A DNA stretch of 64,000 nt from Aureobasidium sp. EXF-3400. Its lineage: Eukaryota > Ascomycota > Dothideomycetes > Dothideales > Saccotheciaceae. Location: contig SWBL01000085.1 in the NCBI GenBank assembly GCA_024195585.1, forward strand, positions 62,001 through 126,000, written 5' to 3'. Below the pieces are notes generated by a model. The model did no database searches, had not been told where the DNA came from, and saw only the letters and a program-made list of their open reading frames with translations. This document shows, in pieces, positions 32,817-44,861 of the stretch (position 1 is the first letter of the stretch; each line of letters begins with the position of its first letter). The position numbers were made by a program, and so were the translations under genes.

Positions 32817-33407
32817 TTATGAACAGCCTGGGCTGCTTCCGTATGTCTCGACCTCTTGTTCTTCTCCAATGTGGTTGGCATCGTCGTTGTCCTCCTCATC
32901 GTAGTCTTGATTAGGTTCGTCTTCAAATCCATCGACATCATCGTCAGAGGGTTCATTATCTCCATCTGTCACTTGCTCGGGTCCTCCCTCAGCCTCTTCC
33001 TGCAAGCCCCTGAGTTCGTCTGGCATTTCTTCAACCAACTCCACAGCGATTTGATCCAGGAAACTACGGTTGATACGCAGGGTTCTGTCGCATTCATGGT
33101 CGATATCCCTTGCAAGGAGTCTGCGACTCAGGCGCCAAAGCATCTCAGCCTGTCTCTGGTAGGTCTATATCACGATCAGAGTTGTTCTCCTACCCCCTGG
33201 ACTCGGCTGGACTCGGAAGGGTGCTCTTACCTTGGCTTCGAACCAGTCATCAACCGAGTGCGCAAGCAGCGTAAGCGCATGAATGCGCCAGAAGAAAGGG
33301 AGTCCTGGCTGGAGTAGGAGTGTTTGCAGTGTGAGGATGCAAGCCTGGCTGTTGCCTCGTTCAAGCAGGTCGACTGCGCGGCTCATTTGCTGGATTGTTG
33401 ATGCCAT
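32817..33407 (-). CDS. Small fungal protein of unknown function with acidic tail, 2 exons
   Basis: Exons 33407-33231 and 33164-32817 join through a 66-nt intron (GTAAGA..ATAG) to 174 residues; acceptors a few bases further in would drop only 3 or 5 residues. The start MASTIQQMSRAVDLLERG lies 7 codons inside a slightly longer frame. Residues 1-85 look like paired helices of a TPR-like unit: LLERGNSQACILTLQTLLLQ, then LPFFWRIHALTLLAHSVDDWFEA, then AEMLWRLSRRLLARD. The last third is strongly acidic (SDDDVDGFEDEPNQDYDEED). I do not recognise the family. Confidence 0.65.
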
Positions 33408-34808
33408 CTTGGGTGAGCGCACTGGCAATCCTTTGTGAATCGGCAGTGGTATTGGTAGCGACTAATCGTCCGTGCGTCTGTATAGCAAACTGATACAAAC
33501 ACAGTCTCACGGAAAATCACACCCGCTGGCCTTCACAACGGATAGGCCGAAGTTGTGCCAGTCGGAGCAAGTCATACTTCACTCAAGGACGTTGACAAGT
33601 GTTAGCTCTCTGGTCTTGTGCACACGATGATCAGATCTCAAACTTGCCGTTATCTCAGACCCCTGACTGTAGACAGGATCGTGAGATCAGCGTCTCCTGG
33701 AGCGCACAGAAATTTACTGCTACAGACAATGAACAGTTTCCGCTTCAAGTTACTGCATAGCGAGGTAAGAGTAGAGGTGCAGCATCATGAAACTATGCAG
33801 ATAGTGTGTAGCTGGTAATGTGCCTGAAGAAGGTAGACATACAAAACAAAAGAGTGCACAAAAAGCGGCCAAGCCAGGGGTCGAACTCACCACCTTTGAA
33901 GAAGCAAAAGTAGAGTCTCCGACGCTACTACTCCCGGCGTATACGATCATTGCAAATGGCGGTAATTTACTTCTGTACAGAGGATCGGGGATCTCCCTCC
34001 AGCCAGACTACCGTGTGGACTTATAGAAGCGATGTGAGGGGACCCCTTTTTTCACATTATATAGTCTCATTGTTGTTCACTTTCATGGTTGGTAAGTGCT
34101 CGTGTTTCTCAGCTCTCTGAACACAAACCCAGGTGTGAATATTTCAGAGATGGTCAGATGGTAGATTCCCATTCTTCTTTGTATACTTGCTTGCTGCATG
34201 TCGCAAACAGTCTCTCCTATCCATTATATAATCTCCTTCTCACTGCAAAAGAACTACGTTCGTCGGATTTGCCAATCACTGGCCTCCTTCCGAAGATATA
34301 TTTATCACATTCCCCGAGTCTGGCCGGTCTGGTAATGGAAGTGAGCCATATATACACACGATCTGCGCCTTTACAGTGGCGCCTGATTCTAGGATCACAA
34401 CAGACTCCAGATGTAGTGATGTTACGGAGGAAGCCCAGGATTCCAACTTCACCCCTGAAGAAACACTCTGAGCAGAGCACCCGGCTTGATGTTCACGAAC
34501 CATGTTCAACGCATGGCTTCGTGCTACTCTGAGCTGTATATAAAATAAAGATCCTTACCGTCGCAGATGGAAAGTTGACAGTCGTCTGGTTGCCTGGCCC
34601 CCCAAAATCGCCGAGGATGGCAATATATCAAACAAAGCCGGACGCGTCTCCCGACTTTCTCTTCCGCATCAACCACAACAAACTGGTTCCGCGCGAACTC
34701 CACTCACATCTCGTCCTTCGGTCACTTCTTGTAGTCCCCATCACATCTGTGTGAGGCAGCAAAACATCTCCTACGACACCCCATCTCCTGAGGAGGTAGT
34801 CAGAGAAG
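33408..34808. other. 1.4 kb intergenic region with a degenerate tRNA-like segment
   Basis: No supported protein gene. A plus-strand frame at 34089-34532 has no ATG at its start and an unconvincing translation. It holds the tRNA-like segment listed at 33866-33939 and the upstream region of the gene starting at 34809. Confidence 0.4.
33866..33939 (-). pseudogene. tRNA-like sequence, probably a decayed tRNA
   Basis: On the minus strand, a 74-nt segment with a B-box (AGTTCGACCCC), six of seven possible acceptor pairs (GCCGGG with CTTGGC, two G-T), a short D-like stem, and a T5 tract two bases after its end. The anticodon and T stems do not pair properly, so I do not call a functional tRNA. It may be a tRNA pseudogene or chance similarity. 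Confidence 0.3.
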
Positions 34809-35879
34809 ATGCCAACACCACCCTCACCTCGAAGTGTAAGCAAGCCACCGCTCGCAGTTTATGACCTTTGGTCCTAACGACTCCTTCAGCGCATCCCTGT
34901 GCGCGCTTCTAGCTGTCCTCAGTCTCCCAAGCCGCGACACTTGCGTCTTCTTCACTCTGGATTGATCACGATTCCAGAGGAATCTAGACAGAGCAGCGCA
35001 GATACCGTTCTCACCAGAATGCCCCGAGTCACGTTATCAGACAGCTTATATGAGCCTACCACGGATAAGGTGCTGCCACAGCTGCCCCAGTTGCCCCAGT
35101 CGACCCAGCCAGAGATCGACTCTGAAGTCACCCCAGAGATCCCCATCAGCCCGACCATCAGAATAGTATCCAACGCCAGCAGCACAAAGGAAAATGTAGC
35201 AAACTCAGCTTCAGTCAGACCCCCCACTCCTGCAGAAAATGTGCCCTACGAAGAATTTGCATGGCAAGAGTTTTACATCAACGACCAAAAGCTCGCCAAA
35301 TGGAACTTGTCCACCAGCCTCAAAGCTGCAATGGACCAAACCGAAACGCAGCTCAGCGACATCAGCAAAGCAAGAATCAAGTACGACTGTCTAATCTCAC
35401 TCTGCAAAGGTATGTTGGAGATCAACAACAAGCTCCAAACTCCCTGTTTGCGCGCCGTCGACCAACACCAAGCCTTCATTCAGAAGGAGATCCAACTCCG
35501 CAACGCCAGCGCCTTCGTCCTCGAACAGAACGACATCTCGATAGCCAAATACCGCGTTTTTCTCACAGACACCGACAACTCATATCATAATCTGCAAGCC
35601 GAGTACGAAAAGACATTGGCTCACGCGAAAGAGAGTAGCGTGTTTCAGTCGGGCAAACAAGTTTCCAAGCGCGATGATCTTTGCCAGGAACTCGAGTTCC
35701 TGAAGGCCTTGAACAAAGACATTAGTACGGTCATCGAGAATATCATCGCCATCAATGGTTTGTTGGACAGTCACAAGCACACCATCGATACCCAGGTGGC
35801 CAATCTCAACAAGGACATCATCAAGCTCGCTTCCAAGAGAGGCTCAAGTATTTTGCGCAAGATGTTGTGCTTCCAATGA
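34809..35879 (+). CDS. Helical/coiled-coil fungal protein of unknown function, 2 exons
   Basis: A 27-nt first exon (34809-34835, MPTPPSPRS) is joined by a 54-nt intron with GTAAGC donor, CTAAC branch and TTCAG acceptor to exon 34890-35879, giving 338 residues. The large exon has no ATG near its 5' end, so the micro first exon is needed. Residues 1-110 are Pro/Ser-rich and disordered, with a PQLPQLPQ repeat. Residues 115-335 are predicted helical with heptad patterns (LSTSLKAAMDQTETQLSDISKA region, SYHNLQAEYEKTLAHAKE). It ends LRKMLCFQ, and the final CFQ is not a canonical CaaX box. Function unknown; a cytoskeletal or scaffold role would be a guess. Confidence 0.72.
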
Positions 35880-36499
35880 GGGTAGCCAGGTGGACAATCT
35901 GTCTGGTCGATACTACGTTGGGAAAGTCTGGTGTTTCTTCCGTCCTGTTCCAATGGTTACACACTCTTTTGTCACATTGGCTTTGATGAGTCTTTGTTTG
36001 ATTGGGTTTGGCGCTTCTCCGATATCTAGAGGAAGGAACGAGGTGGGGAAGGCGCGATGGTTGGCTTTTGTTTGCTCTTTCCATATCCTACTCTTGCTCT
36101 TGGGCCTTCTTCCCAGTTTTTATTCTATACCTGTATTATAACATCCTTTGACACTGATAGTCGAGTCTCCGCGACAAAATACGACTTCTTCATGAAAGCT
36201 ATCCTGTCTGCTCTTCAAGTTTTCCTGTTTCCATTGAAATTGCATACCATAAAATTCATCAAGATCTGGATGTACAGGAGAGAGATAGACTTGCTAGGGG
36301 TTGGGCTTCCACTTTTTGCTTCTAGATTGCATTATCGTTGGTCGAATGTGTGTTTGGTGATGAGTGTCTCTGTCGATAGTATGGTAGCGATGAATGTGTC
36401 ACAGAGAATGTGAAACAACAAGCACCATCTCTCCTTCCCAACCACCATCCTTCACTCACCCTCGTCCTTATGACCCAGTCAACCCCTTCATCCCCCAGC

Positions 36500-36661
36500 A
36501 AATCGGTAAGTTGGCCCAATTGGTAGCCACTAATTTGCGATAAAACTCCCAGAAAAGTTTCCGTGGACTGAAGGTCATCTGTTCGACCCTCATGGCAGGC
36601 GGAAATCTTTCTCTGAACTTTGTAAAGGTAGAATACTTTACAAAGTGCGGCTTGGTTTTTT
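36500..36661 (+). ncRNA. Candidate RNA polymerase III transcript
   Basis: An A-box-like TGGCCCAATTGG (36512-36523), a D-arm-like GGC..GCC, a B-box-like GTTCGACCC (36581-36589), a perfect hairpin (36617-36646) and a T6 tract (36656-36661) follow each other within 150 nt. The tRNA-like part lacks an acceptor stem and has two T-stem mismatches, so it is not a standard tRNA. It could be a tRNA-derived small RNA, a SINE-like relic or an unknown ncRNA. The rest of 35880-36956 shows only UTR-like sequence and a short CCTAT tandem at 36901-36917. Confidence 0.35.
36617..36646 (+). repeat. Perfect 11-bp inverted repeat (hairpin)
   Basis: ACTTTGTAAAG (36617-36627) and CTTTACAAAGT (36636-36646) are exact reverse complements around an 8-nt loop. 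It is followed 9 nt later by six T residues, so it may end the candidate small RNA. Confidence 0.8.
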
Positions 36662-36956
36662 GCTTCTTTTTGTGTAAAGTGGGTTGTGGGACTCGGGAGG
36701 TTGTTGGTAGACCTCAACGTTACCAAAATACAGCAAGAAGGGATCTTATGGTGATATCACAGCTATACTTGAGCTCTTGCACATCCAAAGAGTACACGAA
36801 ATTACCGTTTCTTTTACAAGAACAAACTAATACACAGGAACAAAGACTTGGATTCCCCTAGGACGCAGCAAACCACCAGTGGGTAGCCATCCTATCGTCC
36901 CCTATCCTATCCTATCGTACAATCCTACTCTGCCTTCTCCCTTCCGCGGCGGTCGC

Positions 36957-39900
36957 TCAAATCTCATACTCGGCATTGAAAAGATTCCACAACCCCTTTT
37001 TGTTCTTCTTCGCCTTATCACTCATCCCATTCCCTTCATCATCCTCCTGACCAGGATCATCAGTGATCTTCTTTCTCGGCGACGAGATATCAACCCTGCT
37101 CTTGACTGGCGAACCCTTAGTCGGCGAAACAGACATCGATGGACCTTGTAAATGTTGAGCTAGCGAACGTATACTCTTCGATGGACTCAGTGATCGAGCA
37201 TGAGAGGTCGAGGGCGCGGTGGGTGGTGGTGGTATGGCTATGCGTTTGGAGGGGGAGATGAAAAGGGACTTTATCACAGAAGATAATGTTAGCACGGAGA
37301 GCACAATATGGACAGCGATGGCGGAAGGAAGAAGGAGAAGAAAAGAAAACAATAGTGTAGTAGTGAATTGTGCATAATAGTGAGTAAAGTCTCAAGGACC
37401 CCACAAAAGATCTTTGCGCACCTGAGATTGCTGCTGTTGCTGTTGCGGCGACCCCAAATCCAACTGCGGCGAAGTAGCGGCAGTGGCAGCAGAAGAGTCA
37501 ATACCCAATCCCCTCTCACTTGCCATCCTTCTCAGCGAGTCATCCGCAACACTGTTTCCACTCTCCCCTCTTCTCACAGATTCACCCAAGAAACCTGCTG
37601 TGAGTCCCTTCTTCGAGTTTGAGCTGCTGCGTCGACTGTCTAGACTCTTGTTAAGTGTCTTTGCTGCTTCGCTGAGATCGCTCGGTTTCTTCATGCGGAT
37701 GCTGCCTCTAGCATCAACCGATGAACTGGCGACCGTGCTTTTGCCTAGACCGGGAGTGCTGGGTGCGCCGGGCTTGTCTTCAGATGCATGTACCAAATAC
37801 CATGTCAATCCGTCAGAAAGGTCGAAGGGATTGTCGTTCATCTCATCCAAAGAAGCGGCGTCAACACTCGTCGAACCAATACTGCGTCCATCGAAGGATG
37901 CGGCTGGTTTTGACAAGTCGACGACACGTTCCTCGATTTTTGAGATGCGGGCAACGAGCCACTCACGACGGTTGAGAACCATACCTTCGCGTTCACGCAA
38001 GAAGTGATGAGGTGCATTGATGTTGAACGCAGCCCATGCACCAGTGCGCTGGCCTTTGGTGGGTAAGAACAAGGCGAGGTCTCCTTCCTTAAAGTCTCTG
38101 ACCGCAATCTTGGCAGATGATTCAGCTTGCAGACGCGTGTTTCTTTCCTTGTATCCACGTGCTTCTTTTTGCCATTTTCGAGCGGTGTACTCGAAATCGC
38201 GAAGGCGTTTACTGAGGGCCTCACTGAACGCGTCAGTGCTGAACAGTGATATGTGGTTCAGGTAGTCAGTGTATTGCGACTGTTCCTCGGCTGAATTGCT
38301 AGCCTCGGTCCAGTGCAGGAAGGCGAGAGATGAGGCATCATCAGAAGCGACGGACGTCTTACGTGTCGGAGGTGGTGATGACATCGATATCGCGCGAGTG
38401 AGACTTGATGTTGGGTCGAAAGTGGTGCTGGCGGTGACTTTGGAAGCCCGCTCGATGATCATGCTGCCATCTTTGTGAGCGACGACGAAACCCAAAGCTT
38501 CAAGCAGGCGCAAGAGACGTGCGTTTTGAGCATACAGGCGCTGCGCAATCTCCTTTGCACGAACACCGCGCTGTCTGAGTTGTTCTTCCACGGAAGATGC
38601 TTTAGATCTCGCATCATTGAGCTGCTTCTGTACCCGCATAATCTCGACGTCGAGACTAGCAGCATGGGTCTGAGCATCCGAGAGCTGTTCCGAGAGTTGG
38701 ATGACTCTACCTTCCTCCTCTGTGACACGCTGGCGAAGCACATCTGCACCAGTCTCTCCATCGGCGAACTTTGAGCGAAGCTTACGCAATTGCTCGCGTT
38801 CATCTTCGAGGCATGTTGCCAGTGATTCGGCATGCGCTTTCTCTGCCTCCATCTCGTCTTGCAAGCGAATGAGCTCAGTTTCGTTGACAGTCTGCTTCGC
38901 TTTGGCTGCCTTGAGTTCAGCTCTCTGAGTATTGCCTTGTGACCGGAGAGATTCGGATTCAGATCTCGCAAGTGCGATAGCGTCGTTCAACTCCCTAACA
39001 TGATCCGCAGACTTCTGTGCGAGGCCCTCCAAAGCACGAACCAGATCCATGAACTTCTCTGGGGGTGAAATTTCAGGTGAGAGATGCTTGTGAGTGTTCT
39101 TAAGAACTCGGACGTTATCCGATTCGTACTGCTGCTGCTCTTCATGACTCTTCCTGAGATCTTGGAGTTGCTCTTTTAGGCGTTGGTTTTCTTCTTGCTG
39201 TTTTCTCAAAGCGGACTTGGTGCCTTCGAGATCGGTCTGGTGCTTCAGTTGAGCAGTCTCGGCCGACTGCTTGATCTTCTCGATCTCAGCTTCAAGTGTT
39301 TTGGCTCTAGCATCAATGCCGGAGACCTCTTGATCGCGACTACCCAATAATCTGTCGAACTCATCTTCGAGCTCCTCGATTCTGTGACGTGCTTGGTCGA
39401 GGTCTTGCTCCAAAACTCTGCGCTCATCTGCAAACTCTCTCTGCTGAGCTTCCATGTTTTGCATGATATCCTTTTTTGTGGAAACAGCTTCTTCGATTTC
39501 GCGTTGACCATCAGCATCCTTCTGCTTCCTGGTTTCAGCGTTTCTTTCGAGAGCTGAAGTATGTTCCTTGGCAGCGTGGAGTTCGGCTTCCAGCGCAACT
39601 ATGCGTTTTGCGAGTTTGGCTTCTTCTACAGCCAGGCTCGAGGACGGGCGTCTCGAGCCAACAGTCTGCCTGACTAGTTCCTCTGAGGGTCTAGGCGACG
39701 GTGGAGTTGGGCTGACCATGTTAGAGACCAGTTCGATCGACGGCTTGAAACTATCACCCGTCGTGACGCGGTTCATATGAGCATGGCGGTGAAGAATATC
39801 TTCCAGTCTTCGCACTCGACTTTTTTGTCCTCTAAGCTCTTCATCAAGCTTGATGTTTGCCTCTCTCAGGACCTTGTACTCGTCCTCACCGCGAAGCATG

Positions 39901-41525
39901 AGAGATGTGGTTCCAAAAGCAGCTTCGTGCATACTTCCATTCTTGAATGTTCTTGCGTGCTTGATTTGCTTTTTGGTAGGACGATCCAGATCCTTGAGCG
40001 CAGTTGATAGGGTCTGTGTGATAGAATTAGGAAACTCGAGTTCCATCAAGATCTGGATATAATCTTGCAGGGACTGTCTCTCCACAATAGGCCACTCAGA
40101 ATCGTCTGCCTGGAGGTTGACTTCGACGCTCAAAGGCTTCCCTTCAGAAGCTTCAGTCTTGACGACATCATCAACAGACTTCAACCATTTGGTCCGACGG
40201 CGCTCTTCCTCTTCCTGATAGGTAGCCATTTCTTCGGCAAGTGTAGCGGAATCGGACTTCATCTTGTCAGCCCATTCACGACGACGTACAGCTTCGATCA
40301 TGAGAGACCCATAGACAAAGGGAAGCTTAGACAAGACGTTGAGTGTGTCAAAGACTTGCTCGTCACTCTGCGACATGTTCAGTGTCTTGAGGTTTGAATG
40401 TACTTGGGCCAAGCGAGACTCAATATTGGAGAGAGTCTGCATGTGATGTAGGAAGTTTTGAGCAGCTTTGTTACGTTCCTGGATCGTCTGGCGAACCAAT
40501 GAATTGAGCTCGACACACAAACCATCTAGGCTGGGCAGGTAGTTTCTTGTATGTAGTAGGGCCATTTTAGAAGCTCTCACAGCATTCTGGGCATTGTTCG
40601 GCAAAGACCTTACATGTTCCAAGTCGTTGGACATTTTGTTCACAATGATGTCGACTTCTTCGAGGAGTTTAGATGGTTCATCCGTGTTGTCAACGCGACT
40701 GAGATGGACAGTCTGAACAGCTTCAAGAAGAGCATCCTTATCTTTTGCGGTTGCTTCTAGCGACTGTTGGACATTGTGTACTCTTTGAGCAAAGCTGGTC
40801 ATGATGTTCTGGGCAGACGAGGCGGCTTGCTTGACGTGGTCCACTTGAAGGAAGTCTTGCAAGGTACCATCAGACCCGTGTCCAGACTGCTGCAGGGAGA
40901 CTGCTGGCTGGGATTGTATGTAGCGAGCGAAGTCGGAGTTGGCTGGGATGTGCTGGAGGATATCAAGGTCTCTTTCCCAGCTATCGACGTGTGCTTCCTG
41001 CTGCTTAAGCAGTTTGTCAAGCCACTCTTCCTCTTGCTGGTATTTCTGCTCTGTAGAACGAACGTGGAGCTGCAGACTCATGACGGCGACGCTGACGCTT
41101 TGCTCAATAATGGCTTGCTCTTGATGGTATTGCTGAGTGCTGTCGACCCAGTCGGCATACTGGTTGCGCAAAGCTCTTGCCCAGTCGAGTCGCCGACGGA
41201 ACAGGTCGTTCCATGATGGAAGTTGGTCATGGTTGGCGATCGAGTCGGGGGGAGTATCAGGGCTCAGAGGAGACGGGTCCGGGATGAGCGAGAGATTGGT
41301 ATTGGTGGGAGAGAAGGAACCGGAGTCAAAGACATAGATCTCGGATTCGGTGAGCAGTGCCTGCGGCCTAAGGCCCTTGCCCTTTGAGGTCAGGAAGACC
41401 TGTTTGTTTACGGGAATGTGGGCGGTGCGCTGGACCCAGGCGCGCAAAGCATCGAGACTGTTGATCTTTGTCGGCTCGGCGAGGATTTTGTTGCCCGAGT
41501 GCGCGACATAGATTATTAATGACAT
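36957..41525 (-). CDS. Atg11, scaffold of selective autophagy, 2 exons
   Basis: Exon 41525-37422 and exon 37268-36957, joined across a 153-nt intron with a GCTAACATT branch site, give 1471 residues. Atg11 links cargo receptors to the Atg1 kinase at the pre-autophagosomal site in pexophagy, mitophagy and related routes. The start MSLIIYVAHSGNKILAEP is the family N-terminus (33 codons inside the open frame), followed by a ubiquitin-like fold with VFLTSKGKGLRPQALLTES. The middle is almost entirely coiled coil (residues about 150-1100). The conserved C-terminal Atg11 domain shows LRDFEYTARKWQKEARGYK, then RDFKEGDLALFLPTKGQR and GAWAAFNINAPHHFLRE. A Ser-rich tail with a glutamine run (QQQQQQ) precedes the intron, and the last exon ends GLWNLFNAEYEI. 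Confidence 0.94.
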
Positions 41526-41878
41526 GCCCGCCAAACACTGCTCCCTTCGACGTCTGTAGGCATACGATAAGAATGTCGACCGAGCACCAGGTGTAGGAAG
41601 ACGCGACTGATGACGGACATTCAAGGGTCCTGCTCTTGTCGAAAAAGTCCGGGGTCACGCCAAAATGTCCCGTGCTGTCATCATGCAGCACATGTCACAT
41701 TGACATCGATATCACTCGACAATACTAATGGATGCGTTGTATAAAGTATACTGAATCAACCGAGGACCACACAGTCGCGAGAAAACTTTCCGTATATCAT
41801 GTCTATAGAACCCAGCCTATTAGAGTTATCCTCTACCAATGCAAACCCCAGTACCCAATCTACCTATGCATGAATTTT
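41526..41878. promoter_or_regulatory. ATG11 upstream region
   Basis: The 353 bp between the ATG11 start and the stop of the next minus-strand gene. It should hold the ATG11 promoter and the 3' UTR of the channel gene; no specific site is evident. Confidence 0.4.
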
Positions 41879-44861
41879 TTATCCGTTCAGCCCCCTCCCT
41901 CTTCTGAAATAATCATAACTCGTATCTTCCTGATCGCTTTCGCCAGGTGTGTGAATCTCTCCCAAACGCAGAGGTCCGTAGCCTCCTGGTGTAGGTGCTG
42001 GCACTCCTTCTCTCGACATAGGCGCTGCTCTCGACAAAAGGTGTTCGTGATCATAGCTGCGACCGGCATTACCGATATCCATCGAGCGCACACTACTAGC
42101 CGGACTGTGATCGCGAAGCGCTGCCGGTGTCTTATGGTACCCTTGAGGGTAAGTCGTACCCATCTCATCGCCAGTTCGGCTGGCCGAGGAGTCATTCGAT
42201 CCTCTGCGGCTGTCGTAGTCCGTGATGACGGTACCGTCTTGTGTCATAAGTGTTCCGTGCGATCCCCTACGCACTTGATCTTGAGGTCTGCCGTAAAGCT
42301 CTCCCTCTCCGCCTGCCACATCCCTGAACTCTGGGCGGTTCTTATAGAACTCAAAGTCCATGTGGTTTTCGGATACAAATTCGAATGGTGCGGGTGCCTC
42401 GCCTCTTGCTGTCTTACCAGGTTCGTCGTGCGACATGGGATCCATGTAAACGTCCGAGTATCCAGCCATTGGAATGTCCACTTCTGCCGTGCGACCAGAG
42501 TAGATGGTTGGTAGAAGATGTCTCGACTTGGCCGAGACCATGGGAGTGATAAGGGGCTTGTAAAGTACAGGATGACCGAAGCGGACGCCAACACGGTCTG
42601 TACGCTTACTCTTCAGCTCGGCTGCGTTCTCAGTATCTGCCGCAGTCACTCCAGTCGTGTAGAAGGTCAGCTTGTTGTCAAAGTGAGATGCACACCACCA
42701 CTTGAAAGCCAACATGAGAACAGGCAGAGGCGCTATAGCACAGACTTTGGGCAACCATTCAGTGTAGCCAAAAGTGGTGTTTCCAACGCAAACCAAAGCC
42801 ACCAGAGCATCGGACAGAATGGTGAGGAAGATGTATCGGTTGAACAGGACCTTCCAGAATTGACCTCCAGATTCCGTCTTGGTGATGAAGACGTACAGAA
42901 GCAGGTACTTCTTCAGGTATGAATCGATCCAGAAGTAGAATGCTGCGACGGGAAGTACCAAGGGCTGAATGTAGGCGAAACATAAAGCGACCGTCGAGTA
43001 GAACAAGAAATAGTTATAGTATCCAGCATAATCGAACTTTGGTGGCGCACTCAGTTCGATCAGCTCACGAGGAGTAGGATGCAAGAAGTGACGAGAGAAT
43101 GATCCCCAGGCAAGGTTGACAAACTGAGCAAGATCGACAGCGGCACCAAGATTGCGTTGGAGAAGCCAGGTAATCCAATAAGTCGAGACAGAGTTGAGCG
43201 CCGTCATACCCTTGTTCAGCAGCTGACCATCCTTGATGGCGTCCCATGCGTCCTCTTTGTGACTACTGTCAACAACGGCAGCGATAAAACTCGAGATGGC
43301 AGCGAAAAGCGAGAACAGGAACAAGTTGTTAAAGACGAAGAAAGTGTAGAGCTTGTGCATGACATGGCGTTCTCTGCTGGTCTTGGACAAGTCACCTGCG
43401 TTGTTGCTCAGTCTTCGGAAGATGACAGGCAAGAAGTAGTAGAAAAGAGATGTCACAGCGGGTGCTAACACACCCTGGACGACAGACCACGTTGTTGGGC
43501 GGTTGGCCAACTCCTTCGCGAAGCCATCCCAAAATTTAGCCAGATTGGACAAGTTGGAAAGGAAGATAGCAATGAAGGCGTTAGGGACAACCCAAATAAC
43601 AGTCAGAACAGCCACCCAGATGTTGTTGACAAAGGTGTGCCAGCCTCTTTGTTTGCTTGTCATGGGCAAGTTTTTCCAGAGAAGATCGTGAGGCCTGGGG
43701 GCTAGACGAATGGAAGTCTTCTGGGGCCCCTTCTTACGTGTCTTGTATGCGACGGTATGAGCATCGGCAATGGACTCATAACTAGCAAATCCATAGGACA
43801 TGGCGTTTCTCTTGTCGATGGATTCTCTGACCTCCTTAATCTGCATCTCGAGCTCCTTGATGCGAGAAGTCAAGTATTCGATAGCATCGACTTTCTGGCC
43901 CTTGCGATATGTCTGGTCTGACTTGTTCACGGAACATGTGGGTCGTTTTGCCGGCAGTTTGTTGGGGTTCGCGAGGTACTTGGCAAGCACCGACTCGAGG
44001 TTTCTGACCGTTTCATTGTGCTCGTCGATGAGTTCTGGTAGATCCTTGACATTGCGTGCAATGGCGGTACGCGGGTTTGAGCCAGTGTCCTTGGCTTCGG
44101 TAACAATCTTGACAAGTCCCTCGTCGGTTCGAAGACCTCTAGGAATCTCGGTGATGAGAAGAGTGCGAGAGTGCAGACTCTTTTGGTACTCAGGACTGTC
44201 GAAGTAGGCTCTGCGCAGGCGGGCGACGCTCTTGTAGTTGCGCCAGAGGAAGAAGGCAATGGTGAAGTTCGCAAACCAGGCGAGCAGGACGTAGCCCCAC
44301 AGATAGCGGCCCTGAACACCCTGCGACGTCAACTGGATGAAGAAGTTCTGTGTGTCGGTGGCGCCAATTGAGCTGCGGTGCTCGTACATGTTGATGGGCA
44401 CGAGAATGGCGAGGCCCACAATAGTGATGCAGGTAAAAATATTTCGGCACATGTTTGCGAAGCGTAGGAATATGGTGGCATCGAGTCCGACCTTCTCGAC
44501 CAAATCCAACTCTTTTGTCTTGATGACGGGTGAGATCCAATCGAGGACACCCTTGCCGACCGGCGGCGGGGCGTGTTTGGAATCGGCATGTCGTGAGCGA
44601 GGAGCGTAGACGACGCTGTTGTACGGGCGGGCGAAACAGAACAGGCAGGCGATCAAGGCAGAGCCACCGATTGAAGTGCCCAGGGCAGACCAGAAAGCCG
44701 TTTTCTCAATCTGCAAGAGAGGGAATTAGCCACATACAAGTCCGTACCAATACAAATGAGCGAGCACTTGCCGACTGAGCAAAGGGATCTAACAGCAGAT
44801 CAACAAAGTCATTCAGCTTGTCGCGAGCGACCAAGTTGGCTGTTCTTGTCGGCAAGTCCAT
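41879..44861 (-). CDS. CSC1/OSCA-type (DUF221) calcium-permeable channel, 2 exons
   Basis: Exons 44861-44748 and 44710-41879, with a 37-nt intron (GTACGG..TGCAG), give 981 residues. The family comprises hyperosmolality- or stretch-gated cation channels of the plasma membrane (fungal CSC1/RSN1, plant OSCA, animal TMEM63). Order matches: first helix FWSALGTSIGGSALIACLF, a conserved DLVEKVGLDATIFLRFANM, helix 3 region, then the cytosolic RNA-recognition-like loop with RTLLITEIPRGLRTDEGL and ASYESIADAHTVAYK. The pore domain runs from about residue 400 to 740 (LFSLFAAISSFIAAV, FVNLAWGSFSRHFLHPTPRE, LFYSTVALCFAYIQPLVLP). The C-terminal 200 residues are cytosolic, Ser/Gly-rich, ending DYFRRGRGLNG. 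The exon 1 peptide MDLPTRTANLVARDKLNDF replaces a start that would otherwise lie inside the intron. Confidence 0.9.

Noticed and set aside
34089..34532. 147-codon plus-strand frame
   Set aside because: Begins without ATG and has no protein-like features; lies in an intergenic stretch with tRNA-like relics.
37430..37452. CAG/CTG-like trinucleotide run as an expandable repeat
   Set aside because: Only a short, impure run that encodes the glutamine stretch near the end of Atg11 exon 1.
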